Shown one piece after another: positions 22,088 to 29,859 of a stretch of 64,000 nt of DNA (the stretch's first letter is position 1; each line of letters begins with the position of its first letter). Source of the stretch: a virus; IMG/VR virus record IMGVR_UViG_3300017991_000048, positions 62,001 through 126,000 of that record; one strand, given 5' to 3'. Position numbers and translations under genes: made by a program. The notes below the pieces were generated by a model. It did no database searches. It saw only the letters and a list, made by a program, of their open reading frames with translations, and was not told where the DNA came from.

Positions 22088-23099
22088 TTAAATCCTTTGG
22101 CATTATTGCATTTGGCCCGTCAAACAATCGGGTAGGCCAAAGACCACTGCCTCTGGCGGCGGAGCGGGTACGTTGGTAACGACCGTATTTTAGGTCGTCA
22201 TCCCACCGTCCATATTTTGAGTTCCCAAGGATATGGATGAGTCTCTTCGGCCAGTCCTTTCTCAGTTTCCCCTTTTTTTTGTCCAATACCTTGATGAGAG
22301 CTTTGTTGGCGATGGACGGGGCATTAACCGAATGACTCTGATACATGCACATTGCCAAATCCTGTTCCACGTTCCAGTTAGAATTCAGCTTCAGAGACGT
22401 GATTTCTTGTGGGTAAAAATCCGAGACTTTTAGGTACTCAAGTTTCAAGTATCGGATTGTTTGCACATTGAGCTTACGCCGGTTTGTCCGTTTTACCAGA
22501 TGCTCTTTTCCGTACTCTATTTGAGCCTTGTGCGTTGCCGGGTGAGCAAACAGATCATGAAACAGTTTGGCCCAATGTTTTGCTTCTTCTCTCTGAAATT
22601 TGGTGGTCGGCTTGCCGCGTCTGGGAGTAAACTCATCACGAATCTCATGTCCGTTTACGGGTAAGCCAGTATGATAGTATCGAAGCACACCGTCTTGAGC
22701 CAGATACCACCCCGTGGCGCTAAATGAGTTCCAAAGGTTTTCTCTGACTTCCATTAGAGATCCAGACCCCTGCCCATAATGCGGCCCGAACGGAACCACC
22801 TCAATACATCTCAAGAGCTTCCAGAGAGTTCCTTGATCATCCAGGGCGTTGCCATCGTCTGGCCGGGATAACTCTCTGGGGTAAACAGCCACATGCTGGT
22901 CTAACCCGGCTGTCATAGCTGTCCCGTCATAGGCCATTACTGCCCCGAATCTCGCGCCCGTCTCGACTTTGCTGGTCAGCCAAAAGGCTCGATCGACATG
23001 GTAAGGTTCCCGATCCCCGGTGGGAGGGGAGAAATCCGCAATACCGCTGATTTTAGGTCCAGCATAATTTTTGTAAGTTTTCCACTGGATTTTTGTCAT
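22080..23099 (-). CDS. Possible phage muralytic (lysozyme-like) protein
   Basis: The ATG at 23099 is chosen because a minus-strand GGTGTAATG element ends only 8 bases upstream. The longer open frame is a shadow of the gene at 23166. The segment KVETGARFGAVMAYDGTAMTAG (residues 44-65) followed by a Gln resembles the E-GG-x-YG...YDxAxLTxGxxQ pattern of phage lysozyme- or transglycosylase-like proteins, with E46 as possible acid. The remaining 270 residues are unassigned. A cell-wall role is an inference from this one motif. Confidence 0.6.
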   Translation of the reverse strand: MTKIQWKTYKNYAGPKISGIADFSPPTGDREPYHVDRAFWLTSKVETGARFGAVMAYDGTAMTAGLDQHVAVYPRELSRPDDGNALDDQGTLWKLLRCIEVVPFGPHYGQGSGSLMEVRENLWNSFSATGWYLAQDGVLRYYHTGLPVNGHEIRDEFTPRRGKPTTKFQREEAKHWAKLFHDLFAHPATHKAQIEYGKEHLVKRTNRRKLNVQTIRYLKLEYLKVSDFYPQEITSLKLNSNWNVEQDLAMCMYQSHSVNAPSIANKALIKVLDKKKGKLRKDWPKRLIHILGNSKYGRWDDDLKYGRYQRTRSAARGSGLWPTRLFDGPNAIMPKDLSG

Positions 23100-23106
23100 A
23101 CCCTTC

Positions 23107-23160
23107 ATTACACCGAAAAATGGGATTAAAGCTAGAGTTTTGAGCCGCTGAGTTGTAATA
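23107..23160. promoter_or_regulatory. Divergent promoters of two classes
   Basis: Minus-strand CGGTGTAATG (23106-23115) serves the gene at 23099. Plus-strand TAGAGTTTTGAGC (23133-23145) and AGTTGTAATA (23151-23160) serve the ATG at 23166. One intergenic region thus carries both sequence classes. Confidence 0.5.
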
Positions 23161-23165
23161 TTAGT

Positions 23166-23480
23166 ATGGAACAGAATTGTAAAAGATGCGGCGGGACCGG
23201 GATACTGGGACAGTTCATGCACGTCATGAACGGCATTTGCTTCCGCTGTTGGGGCGCTGGGCACGAGCCTTACACCGCCAAAAAGCTGGAAGCATGGCTC
23301 AAGAGGGCGCGACAGGAGTACCGAAAACGCTCTCAGGAACTCAAAACTGCCACTGGGAAGCGTAAAGCCGTTCTCGCAAAGGAACTGAGGCTTCTTGAGA
23401 GTATGGGCAAAAAGGCTAAGGCCCAGCTTGAGAAGAAGAAAGCCAGACGCGCCACGGGCCAGTTGGCTTTCGGCCTCTAA
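23166..23480 (+). CDS. DnaJ-type zinc-knuckle protein with basic helix
   Basis: CKRCGGTG, then CFRCWGAG, is one CxxCxGxG pair set as in the DnaJ central zinc domain. It is followed by a long basic helix (LKRARQEYRKRSQELKTATG). It could be a small chaperone-like or nucleic-acid-binding protein. No tag. Confidence 0.7.
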   Translation: MEQNCKRCGGTGILGQFMHVMNGICFRCWGAGHEPYTAKKLEAWLKRARQEYRKRSQELKTATGKRKAVLAKELRLLESMGKKAKAQLEKKKARRATGQLAFGL

Positions 23481-23522
23481 AAATACCAAGCGCTCCACAA
23501 GCTTTCGGTGTAGTATGTGAGA

Positions 23523-23732
23523 ATGTCACATTTCTCACATATGTATCGCCTTGAAAAGCTCAAATCCGCCCTGGCAGACCTCCATTATAATATGCCAGAA
23601 GGCTGGCGCTGGGAGTTGACCGTTTGGAAAGATAACGGGGAGCGCTGGAAGCTCAATCCAGCCGGGGCTTATGATGACACTCCGTCTAGTAATATTGACA
23701 TTGGTGCTATTGCCGTCAGGGACTGCGAATAA
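23523..23732 (+). CDS. Small protein of unknown function
   Basis: The promoter GGTGTAGTATG (23508-23518) lies 4 bases before the ATG at 23523. 69 residues with W-rich strands (GWRWELTVWKDNGERWKL). The stop overlaps the next ATG (TAATG). Confidence 0.6.
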   Translation: MSHFSHMYRLEKLKSALADLHYNMPEGWRWELTVWKDNGERWKLNPAGAYDDTPSSNIDIGAIAVRDCE

Positions 23733-23920
23733 TGTATGGTGATGATTACATGCCTGAAGACCCCGAAGGTTACAAACACCTGGAAGTAATTTTTAATGAC
23801 GCCAAAACCCGGAATGATCTGAGGCACATTTTGGTGTGGTTGCTGCTGGAAACGAAAACACCTCGGCAGGACCTTCACGTGCTCCACAAACGGACCTGTA
23901 TTAAAAAGGGGTGGGAATGA
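23732..23920 (+). CDS. Small helical protein
   Basis: 62 residues, acidic start (YGDDYMPEDPEGYKHLEVIF), then a helix (LRHILVWLLLETKTPRQDLH). Start and stop both overlap neighbours. No known family. Confidence 0.55.
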   Translation: MYGDDYMPEDPEGYKHLEVIFNDAKTRNDLRHILVWLLLETKTPRQDLHVLHKRTCIKKGWE

Positions 23921-24255
23921 GTATAGTTTTCAACCAGAGAGAAGCACCGGACATACAGACCACTGAGCCTGTAGTTTTTAAGGATTCCGATGGTAGGTAT
24001 TTTTTCCGCTTCTCTGATGGCTACACGGTGGAAGTCGTAAGAGAGAGTAATAACCTATGGGATCACCTTCTCGGAAAAGAGATGATCGACCAAATCAAGA
24101 CTCAATATGTTGTCACATGCCAGAGATGCTCTTCGACTCGCACAGTGGAACGTGAGACTAAGAATGAGGCCATTCAAGAGTACCATTTGGCCGGTTGGCG
24201 ACCTAGAGAAAGTAAGGGATGGTATTGTGAACGATGTGTTCGAGCAGAGAAGTAG
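23917..24255 (+). CDS. Protein with internal LWDHL tag followed by a zinc ribbon
   Basis: The first part ends SNNLWDHLLGKE at about residue 55, exactly like a complete tagged protein, but the frame continues with MIDQIKTQYVVTCQRCSSTR ... CERC, a separate zinc-ribbon unit. The ATG within that stretch (24081) has GAAAAGAG before it, so the second unit could also be made alone. A likely in-frame fusion. Confidence 0.65.
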   Translation: MSIVFNQREAPDIQTTEPVVFKDSDGRYFFRFSDGYTVEVVRESNNLWDHLLGKEMIDQIKTQYVVTCQRCSSTRTVERETKNEAIQEYHLAGWRPRESKGWYCERCVRAEK

Positions 24256-24277
24256 TGTGCAACTTTAGTACAGAAAG

Positions 24278-24287
24278 GTGTAAATAC
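24278..24287 (+). promoter_or_regulatory. Promoter element GGTGTAAATA
   Basis: It lies 4 bases before the ATG at 24292. GTGTAAATACA recurs at 28200 and within the palindrome at 30271-30290, so it may be a sub-class. Confidence 0.45.
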
Positions 24288-24291
24288 ATTT

Positions 24292-24593
24292 ATGTTAAAA
24301 GGGGTTCCATCAATCACAGAACACCGGTTGCTCGCCTTGGTAGTCGAGTAGTCGAGGAACAAACAGGCACACAAATCCAGGAAGCCTATAAGCAAAAGTG
24401 CCATGAAGCTCTCTCGCTTGGGACCATGCACACGACTTTGCGGCGTCTGAGAGAGCAAGGGATGGTGCGGTCACGGGTAAACAGGAACTACGATTGCCGT
24501 GCTCGTTTTTTCCGGATCACTCGTAAAGGAAAAGCAGCTTTGGATCGAGGTCGTAGATATTATAGAAAGTTGGCAAGTTTTGGCACTAACTAG
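24292..24593 (+). pseudogene. PadR-like regulator broken by an 8-bp tandem duplication
   Basis: From the ATG at 24292 the frame reads MLKGVPSITEHRLLALVVE and stops. GTAGTCGA is duplicated at 24340-24347 and 24348-24355. Removing one copy joins it to the next frame (EEQTGTQIQEAYKQK, LSLGTMHTTLRRLREQGMV, FRITRKGKAALDRG), rebuilding a winged-helix PadR-type DNA-binding protein of about 97 residues. Either the gene is dead, or slippage between one and two copies turns it on and off. A longer frame from 24234 restores the C-terminal part but lacks helix 1. Confidence 0.7.
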
Positions 24594-24612
24594 ACGAGAT
24601 ATTGAAGCTGAG

Positions 24613-24954
24613 ATGTTCGAGAACTTCAGGATAGCTCGATTTGGGCATAAGTTTTACGTCCAAATGCTTTTCGAGGGGCAATGGATAACCATGGCTGGCT
24701 TACACAGAGGCGCAGTTGGTCCGTATGCTGAACGTTTCTGTGTCGCGAAAAATCCCTTTTACCATATTGAGCAAACGATACCGGAGATCATAAAAGCCAT
24801 CAAAATAGAGGGTATTAAGCCAGTGCCTGTGAGCCAACCAGAGTTACAGAACTTTGAGGTGATAAGCACAAGAGACGTGCGAAACCGATTAGATGACTAT
24901 ATAGATCAGGGCAAGTATAGCTCTAATGAGCCTTATCCGTCATGGGTGGTGTAG
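24613..24954 (+). CDS. Protein of unknown function
   Basis: The ATG at 24613 gives 113 residues; the frame is open further upstream, opposite the PadR frame. Beta-rich start (RIARFGHKFYVQMLFEGQWI), polar end. No Cys cluster and no tag. Confidence 0.55.
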   Translation: MFENFRIARFGHKFYVQMLFEGQWITMAGLHRGAVGPYAERFCVAKNPFYHIEQTIPEIIKAIKIEGIKPVPVSQPELQNFEVISTRDVRNRLDDYIDQGKYSSNEPYPSWVV

Positions 24955-24963
24955 GCTCAACGG

Positions 24964-25200
24964 GTGCAGGACCAGATAGAAAGCGACAAATGGTACAAAG
25001 CGGTCCAGGGAATATGGTGGGGGAATGTGCGGTTCACAATGACAAAAAGCGGTATCCTTTACTGTGTCAGCGACACAAATCTTGGCCAAAAGCAGGCGGT
25101 AAAAGTCAATAAGTATAACTTCAGCATCAAAAAGAAGCTTTTTACTTTTGAGACAGTGGATGGAACCAACTATGTGTTCGAGGGTGTGGAACAGCTTTAG
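24964..25200 (+). CDS. Small beta-rich protein
   Basis: A GTG start 7 bases after the previous stop. 78 residues, Trp-rich first half (WYKAVQGIWWGNVRFTM), with alternating strands suggesting a small barrel (FTFETVDGTNYVFEGVEQL). No known family. Confidence 0.55.
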   Translation: MQDQIESDKWYKAVQGIWWGNVRFTMTKSGILYCVSDTNLGQKQAVKVNKYNFSIKKKLFTFETVDGTNYVFEGVEQL

Positions 25201-25209
25201 GAGAGAACA

Positions 25210-25932
25210 ATGTACGCCATAGGTTATATGCCAGATGACGATTATCCTGATGAGCGGGATAAAGATTCAAAAGAGCTTTTGACTGCCATCGAGGTGGCCG
25301 ACAGCGAGTACTTGACACGTTGGGTAGTCAAAGTGTTGAACCAGAAAAACCTGGGATCTTGTGTGTCCAATTCAGGGGTCCAGGCACTCCGGATGTCTCA
25401 GTACCGGCAAACGGGTGAGATCCCTCCTTTGGCTTCACGGCTTTTTGGCTACTACAACCCCCGGACATATCATGATGCGACTGACGCAGATCGGGGCACC
25501 TATATCAGATTCTTCTTCAAAGCACTGAACAAATTTGGCTTTTGTCCTGAGAGCAAGATGCCCTACGACACCTCAAAATGGGCTGATAAACCCGATTTTG
25601 GAGTCTACAGAGCGGCTTTCGACCAGAAAGACCCAACGGACTACTATCGTATCTACGAGACGGGAGATGAGCGTGTAGAGGCCATTAAACGGGCAATTAT
25701 CCCCGTTCAATGGAGGGTCTGTCGGGCGGAACTCAGGAATGCCATTCCGCATCCGCCCTTTGCTGTACCCATAGACGCTCGTGTACCGTTCATTGGAGCT
25801 AGAAAAGGTAAAGACGGTGTTCTGATCAAGGACGTACCTGTTAGCCCCGATATTCCGTCTGGTCTGGTAGGCCCGGTAACATTGGTTGATCCAACCTCTA
25901 CGTCTGGCTCTGGCTTTGTTGGTTCGGGATAG
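25210..25932 (+). CDS. Papain-like (C1A) cysteine peptidase homolog lacking His and Asn motifs
   Basis: LNQKNLGSCVSNSGVQAL (43-60) supplies the oxyanion Gln45 and the nucleophile Cys51 six residues later, as in papain. The middle follows the family to about residue 165. Where GGHAV..VGY is expected the chain reads GLVGPVTLVDPTS and ends 20 residues later, so no catalytic His or Asn is visible. It may be an inactive homolog or a gene worn by mutation. TAGGAG precedes the ATG. It leads a group with a Tat-signal protein and a sulfotransferase. Confidence 0.65.
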   Translation: MYAIGYMPDDDYPDERDKDSKELLTAIEVADSEYLTRWVVKVLNQKNLGSCVSNSGVQALRMSQYRQTGEIPPLASRLFGYYNPRTYHDATDADRGTYIRFFFKALNKFGFCPESKMPYDTSKWADKPDFGVYRAAFDQKDPTDYYRIYETGDERVEAIKRAIIPVQWRVCRAELRNAIPHPPFAVPIDARVPFIGARKGKDGVLIKDVPVSPDIPSGLVGPVTLVDPTSTSGSGFVGSG

Positions 25933-25947
25933 CCACACGAGGCAGCT

Positions 25948-26334
25948 ATGATGAATCGTAGGCAATTTCTCAGAACAATAATCCCGGTAGCTGGAGCGGT
26001 TGCCGTCGCTCCTTCCATCCTGATCCCAGAAAAGAAGTTCTGGGACATGGGAGCGGCGTGGGCCAAAACTCTGCAACCAGGGGATGTAGGGTACGAGCTT
26101 GCAAATGGGGCAATAGACATAATATATAATGCGGCCTCCCATCTGTGGGAGGTGAGTTGGGTAGAAAAGGGCGGTTACCCAATGCGGCGATTTGATACCG
26201 ATGGGAAAGAAATACAGGTTGCTGACGTGACTTTGACTTTGCCTTCACGCCCTTCACACGGCGACAAAATTACCGCTGTCTATAAAAGAGACTTGACTCA
26301 CAACAGAGTTTCAATCCATCAAGAGAACACCTGA
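25948..26334 (+). CDS. Tat-exported protein
   Basis: MMNRRQFLRTIIPVAGAVAVA is a textbook twin-arginine signal (RRQFLR, hydrophobic core), so the folded product should cross the inner membrane. The mature part (about 95 residues) is beta-rich (AIDIIYNAASHLWEVSWVEK) with no known domain. Coupled by ATGA to the sulfotransferase. Phage-encoded Tat substrates are rare. Confidence 0.65.
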   Translation: MMNRRQFLRTIIPVAGAVAVAPSILIPEKKFWDMGAAWAKTLQPGDVGYELANGAIDIIYNAASHLWEVSWVEKGGYPMRRFDTDGKEIQVADVTLTLPSRPSHGDKITAVYKRDLTHNRVSIHQENT

Positions 26335-27251
26335 TGGGAACCATTGTTATCGGTACAGGGCGTTGTGGCTCGACACTCATTTCTGATCTGGTGAATCAGC
26401 ATCCCGATATCCTGTCTCTGTCTGAGTTCTTTGTCATGGCAGGCTTTGGCCTGTTTCGGATCAAAGAACCAATAGACGGGCCTGCTCTGTGGGAAAAATG
26501 CAGCTATATGTCTGATCATGCGGCGGGTATCCTGACGGCAGGGCCACCCGTGGAAATATTGGCTGACGTCTCTGGCGGCGAGCCTTACCCACCCCCTTTG
26601 GACTTGATCACGATCCCCCATATTGCCCGTCGCTCAGGAGAGCCTGAAGACGCAGTACGAGAGTGTTTTCGAGTGGCCATAACCATTCAGCCTGAGCTAC
26701 AGGCACACGAGCATTTCGACCAGATCTTTGAAGCTTTGCGGCTCTGTTTCCAGAAAAAAGATTGGGTTGAGCGGTCTGGCACGTCCCTGGAACATGCAAA
26801 GCATTTTTTGAAGAGCTTCCCGACAGCGCGGTATCTCCATATTTGGCGGAATGGAGTGGACACAGCGTTGTCCATGGCAACGCACTTGTATCTTCGGGTG
26901 CGTATTGCATATCAGTGGACGCGGAAAGACATGACCGTGCCAGAGGCGTTGGCTGTAGAAGTTCCGATTGCGGAGTATGGCCACTACTGGTCGAACCAGA
27001 TAGTGAGCGGTCTGGAAGCTTTGAATCAAGCAGGGGTTGAGATACTGCACGTGCAATACGAGCAGTTAGTCAATGACCCCGACTCGCAGATCCCCCGGAT
27101 TTTCGACTTCCTACAAATGCCTGTGGATCAAGCATTTGTAGAGGAAGCCAAAAAGTTGGTAAGACCGCTCAAAGAACGCGGGGAAGTTCAAGACCTGGGC
27201 TCACTGGTAAAAGCCTGTGAGCCGGGTATGAAAGTTCTGAACGGCCTTTAG
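26334..27251 (+). CDS. Sulfotransferase-family protein
   Basis: GTGRCGSTLISDLVNQHPD (7-25) is the 5'-phosphosulfate-binding loop. IWRNGVDTALSMATH later matches the 3'-phosphate loop (R-D/N-P-x-D-x-x-x-S). Length 305 fits the family, which moves sulfate from PAPS to carbohydrates, lipids or proteins. The substrate cannot be told. The neighbours are exported or envelope-type proteins, so surface modification is a reasonable inference. Confidence 0.8.
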   Translation: MGTIVIGTGRCGSTLISDLVNQHPDILSLSEFFVMAGFGLFRIKEPIDGPALWEKCSYMSDHAAGILTAGPPVEILADVSGGEPYPPPLDLITIPHIARRSGEPEDAVRECFRVAITIQPELQAHEHFDQIFEALRLCFQKKDWVERSGTSLEHAKHFLKSFPTARYLHIWRNGVDTALSMATHLYLRVRIAYQWTRKDMTVPEALAVEVPIAEYGHYWSNQIVSGLEALNQAGVEILHVQYEQLVNDPDSQIPRIFDFLQMPVDQAFVEEAKKLVRPLKERGEVQDLGSLVKACEPGMKVLNGL

Positions 27252-28138
27252 CTGACAACCGCAGCTTCGCTGATGAGCTTGGCCACTTTGTCTTTGAGTG
27301 TCTTGCTCTCAGCAAATTTGCCTTCCAGCGTTATTGTCATGGAACCATCGTCCAGGTCGAGCTTGGCTTTGTGCAAGCCGTTTGACACGACCTTGGGCTC
27401 AGGTGTGGCTGGAATCGGAACCGAGACTTTCTTTTCCCTTGGCTTGGGCTTGGGAGTAGCTTTGGCAGGCGAACCATTCTTTCTCGGAAGCCCGTGGTAA
27501 ATCCTCAGCATATCTTCCGTGACAAGTTTCCGACCGTCCTTGGAGGTCTTCTGGGAGTAATCCGGGTACATGCCAAGCACCTTGAGTCGGATATTTGCGA
27601 TACGGTGAGAGCACTGCTTCGATGAACGCTTTTCCGGGAAGGTCTTTTTCATAGTCTTGCTCATCTCCTTGGAAGAGCTTCCCGTGTTGTACAGTGAAAC
27701 TAACAGCCGGTCGTGTTTGATTGCCCACGGAGGTGCGGCGAGCTTGCCTCTCTTTTTTCTTGTAGCCGCCTTTTTCTTGGACGGCTTCTTTGGCGGGGCA
27801 GCAGCTTCCGGAGTCTCTCCCTTTTCACGTCGGTGCAGTTCCGTCAAAAGAGTTCTCGGTATCTTGAGGCGTCCGGTCTTGCTATCTACAGCACCGTCTA
27901 GCTCGCCCGGACGAAATGCCTCAATCTTTGTCCGTATTCGAGAGATACGGGAACGCAGTTGTAGGTCGTTGCGCTTGCTCCCGAACTGCTTATTGAGCTT
28001 CTTGACTACAGCCTTAGCGGAGAGCCCCATGTTATGCATTTTGACCAAGGCTCTGTCTTGCTCCGGGGTCCAAAGTTCGGGCTTGGCCCTTTTCTTCTTT
28101 TTCTTTTTGATAGATGACTTTGACTTTTTCGACATCAT
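27248..28138 (-). CDS. Two-repeat Myb/GcrA-like DNA-binding protein
   Basis: A poly-Lys start (KKSKSSIKKKKKKRAK) leads into two similar units: LWTPEQDRALVKMHNMGLSA...RSRISRIRTK and PPWAIKHDRLLVSLYNTGSS...SHRIANIRLK. Each has the W-x3-D-x-x-L pattern of SANT/Myb or GcrA-like helix bundles. A Lys/Pro-rich linker and a C-terminal beta part follow (LDDGSMTITLEGKFAESK). Probably binds DNA, as a regulator or nucleoid protein. The 3' end overlaps the sulfotransferase by 4 bases. Confidence 0.7.
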   Translation of the reverse strand: MMSKKSKSSIKKKKKKRAKPELWTPEQDRALVKMHNMGLSAKAVVKKLNKQFGSKRNDLQLRSRISRIRTKIEAFRPGELDGAVDSKTGRLKIPRTLLTELHRREKGETPEAAAPPKKPSKKKAATRKKRGKLAAPPWAIKHDRLLVSLYNTGSSSKEMSKTMKKTFPEKRSSKQCSHRIANIRLKVLGMYPDYSQKTSKDGRKLVTEDMLRIYHGLPRKNGSPAKATPKPKPREKKVSVPIPATPEPKVVSNGLHKAKLDLDDGSMTITLEGKFAESKTLKDKVAKLISEAAVVS

Positions 28139-28171
28139 ATTTCCATCTCCATTTAGTAAGGTTTTGGGGGT

Positions 28172-28240
28172 TTAGAGATACTACACCGGCAATAGGGTAG
28201 TGTAAATACAATTATCGGTGTATTAGAGTAGAGACGGGTG
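28172..28240. promoter_or_regulatory. Divergent control region
   Basis: Contains minus-strand GGTGTAGTAT (for 28138), plus-strand AGTGTAAATACA and CGGTGTATTAGAG (towards 28286). The rightward leader is about 60 bases, longer than usual here. Confidence 0.45.
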
Positions 28241-28285
28241 AGGTTCCGATCCTTGCTGTTGCGTTTTTAATTTAGGACTTCTAAA

Positions 28286-28531
28286 GTGGCCATTCTAACA
28301 AAAAATGACGAACTACGTGAAATGCTTGCGGAATTAGCACACGAACAATGGTCTGGTTGGATGAAATACATGATCGGACGACTCGAAGGACCAGATCCTA
28401 AGGTCTGGCTAGACCGTTGGAGACGGCAAATGGAGACGTCTTACGCGAATCTAAGTGAAGAGGAAAAGGAAAGTGATCGCAGAGAAGCAGATCGCGTTCT
28501 TGAAATTATACGAAAATGGGAGAAGATATAG
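28286..28531 (+). CDS. EHEQW-type small protein (RyR-domain-like)
   Basis: LAELAHEQWSGWMKYMIG, then a W-x-R-W-R-R-Q-M helix and LSEEEKESDRREADRVLEII, fits a widespread small family whose core is L-x-H-E-Q-W...E-K-x-x-D-R-x-x-A-D, related to RyR domains. Function unknown, possibly ligand binding. GTG start. Confidence 0.7.
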   Translation: MAILTKNDELREMLAELAHEQWSGWMKYMIGRLEGPDPKVWLDRWRRQMETSYANLSEEEKESDRREADRVLEIIRKWEKI

Positions 28532-28767
28532 TGCGTCCTCACACCCAAAGGAAAAGACTTAACAAACGCCGTGAGAAAAAGCGGCAAAAAGGCGAGGACA
28601 AACCCTTGCTTTGGGCTAACGTCACAGAAGGGGTAATAATACCACGGGCGGAACGCCGTTTACGAGAGATGGATGCTAAGTACGGGGTGGGTCAAGGCCC
28701 TGCCGAACTTAGGTTGAAATGGATGAATCGTTTAGAGCAGTTCTGGGAGCAAAATAAAGATGGCTAA
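28516..28767 (+). CDS. Small basic protein
   Basis: 83 residues. The N-terminal third is very basic (RPHTQRKRLNKRREKKRQKG), suggesting nucleic-acid contact. LLWANVTEG in the middle is slightly tag-like. It lies between the EHEQW protein and the RRM protein with overlaps on both sides. Confidence 0.6.
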   Translation: MGEDIVRPHTQRKRLNKRREKKRQKGEDKPLLWANVTEGVIIPRAERRLREMDAKYGVGQGPAELRLKWMNRLEQFWEQNKDG

Positions 28768-29059
28768 TAGGTTATACGTAGGAAACATCAGTTGGGGTAC
28801 AACTGAGGAAAGTTTGATAGATTGGTTTAACCAGTGTGGCACCGTGGTTGAAGCCAGAATAATGATTGATCGCGATTCGGGACGATCCCGTGGATTCGGA
28901 TTTGTATCCATGTCTGCTGACGAAGAGGCAGAAAGAGCGATAGTCGAGTTGGATGGTAGAGACTTGGATGGTCGCCCTCTCAAAGTAAATGAGGCACGTG
29001 AGCGAAAAGAGCGTCCACAAAGCCACAAGAGAGGGAGACATGATCGAAGAGGTGCATGA
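28760..29059 (+). CDS. RRM-domain RNA-binding protein
   Basis: One RNA-recognition motif: RNP2 LYVGNI (5-10), RNP1 RGFGFVSM (44-51), then VELDGRDLDGRPLKVNEA, with a basic tail (KRGRHDRRGA). This is the layout of bacterial Rbp-type single-RRM proteins that bind single-stranded RNA. Such proteins are known in cyanobacteria and some other bacteria and are uncommon in phages. A role in phage or host mRNA handling is inferred. Confidence 0.88.
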   Translation: MANRLYVGNISWGTTEESLIDWFNQCGTVVEARIMIDRDSGRSRGFGFVSMSADEEAERAIVELDGRDLDGRPLKVNEARERKERPQSHKRGRHDRRGA

Positions 29060-29376
29060 GAGTAGTCAAAGTAACAAGTTGCCTGGATTGCCGAGCCCTG
29101 GAACAAGAGCACAGCGTCTGCCAGATTGAAGACAAAGAATCCCCCACAGACGTACTGTGCCCTGATTGGTGCCCCTTGCGTAAAGAACCAGTGATGCTGG
29201 AGCTACACGGTTGGAGCAATCAATTTTCAAAAGAACGCCGTGATACCTGTTTATGGTGTCGTCTGGGATATCCTCTGGCAGAGGCTGAGCCAGAGCATGA
29301 ATGGCATGATGAACAGAGCAAGCGGTGGGTTTCAGTCCCTTGCTATTTTGATATGATTGAGGATGTAGACGAATAG
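29056..29376 (+). CDS. Cys/His-rich protein
   Basis: ATGA overlap with the RRM gene. CLDC, C, CPDWC, CLWC and a final C, plus several His, suggest one or two zinc sites. It ends MIEDVDE without a tag. It could be a partner of the RRM protein by position only. Confidence 0.65.
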   Translation: MRVVKVTSCLDCRALEQEHSVCQIEDKESPTDVLCPDWCPLRKEPVMLELHGWSNQFSKERRDTCLWCRLGYPLAEAEPEHEWHDEQSKRWVSVPCYFDMIEDVDE

Positions 29377-29859
29377 CTATTTGAGCCGTTCAAGCTCTTC
29401 TTCGATCATTGACCGGGAAGCCTCTTCAAGCTCTCCAATATCGTCTTTCACGTGATCGTACAGGTTTGGATCTTCATGCTTTCGTATAGCGTCTCGTATG
29501 TAGTCAGCACACTCTTTGCATTGGTTTTGCCTATCGAAACCGACTCCGAAGACATAAATGTCACTGATCGCTAAAAGGTCATCGTCTTCCATGCCACAAA
29601 GGGGCTTGTCATTGTAAAGGGCGTGTATTCGCTCTTCTTTTTCAGCCAGCAGTTCATTGATGAGGTCGAAGCTCAATGCTCGCCTTTTTTCAAGGTTGCT
29701 AGGCTCATTTTGGATGGCAGTCTTTAGCGTGTCGAAAAACCTTTCGGGTAGAAAACTCGGCCCAGTGGCCTTCATAATTTCAAAGTCACAGGTTTCCCGA
29801 TTCAGTTCCACATCTAGATCGACCGGCACTCTGACTGTTATTTCCACTCTTCTTTTCAT
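29377..29859 (-). CDS. Protein with variant tag NLYDHV
   Basis: 160 residues. ITVRVPVDLDVELN starts a beta part, followed by helices and CKECADYIRDAI. The tag-like DPNLYDHVKDD lies near residues 130-140 and is followed by an acidic helix (EEASRSMIEEELERLK). Tyr replaces Trp. It abuts the SNase gene. Confidence 0.65.
   Translation of the reverse strand: MKRRVEITVRVPVDLDVELNRETCDFEIMKATGPSFLPERFFDTLKTAIQNEPSNLEKRRALSFDLINELLAEKEERIHALYNDKPLCGMEDDDLLAISDIYVFGVGFDRQNQCKECADYIRDAIRKHEDPNLYDHVKDDIGELEEASRSMIEEELERLK

Noticed and set aside
23110-23498. N-terminal extension of the muralytic-like frame up to 23498
   Set aside because: It is antisense to the zinc-knuckle gene at 23166, and a promoter element with a start codon at 23099 explains the real 5' end.
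24234-24593. Intact gene starting at 24234 across the PadR region
   Set aside because: Its first 40 codons overlap the previous gene end and the promoter, are unlike any PadR start, and the 8-bp duplication explains the frame better.
29056-29376. Antisense frames over the RRM and Cys-rich genes (28732-29219, minus strand)
   Set aside because: They mirror strongly coding plus-strand genes with clear motifs and have no independent signals.
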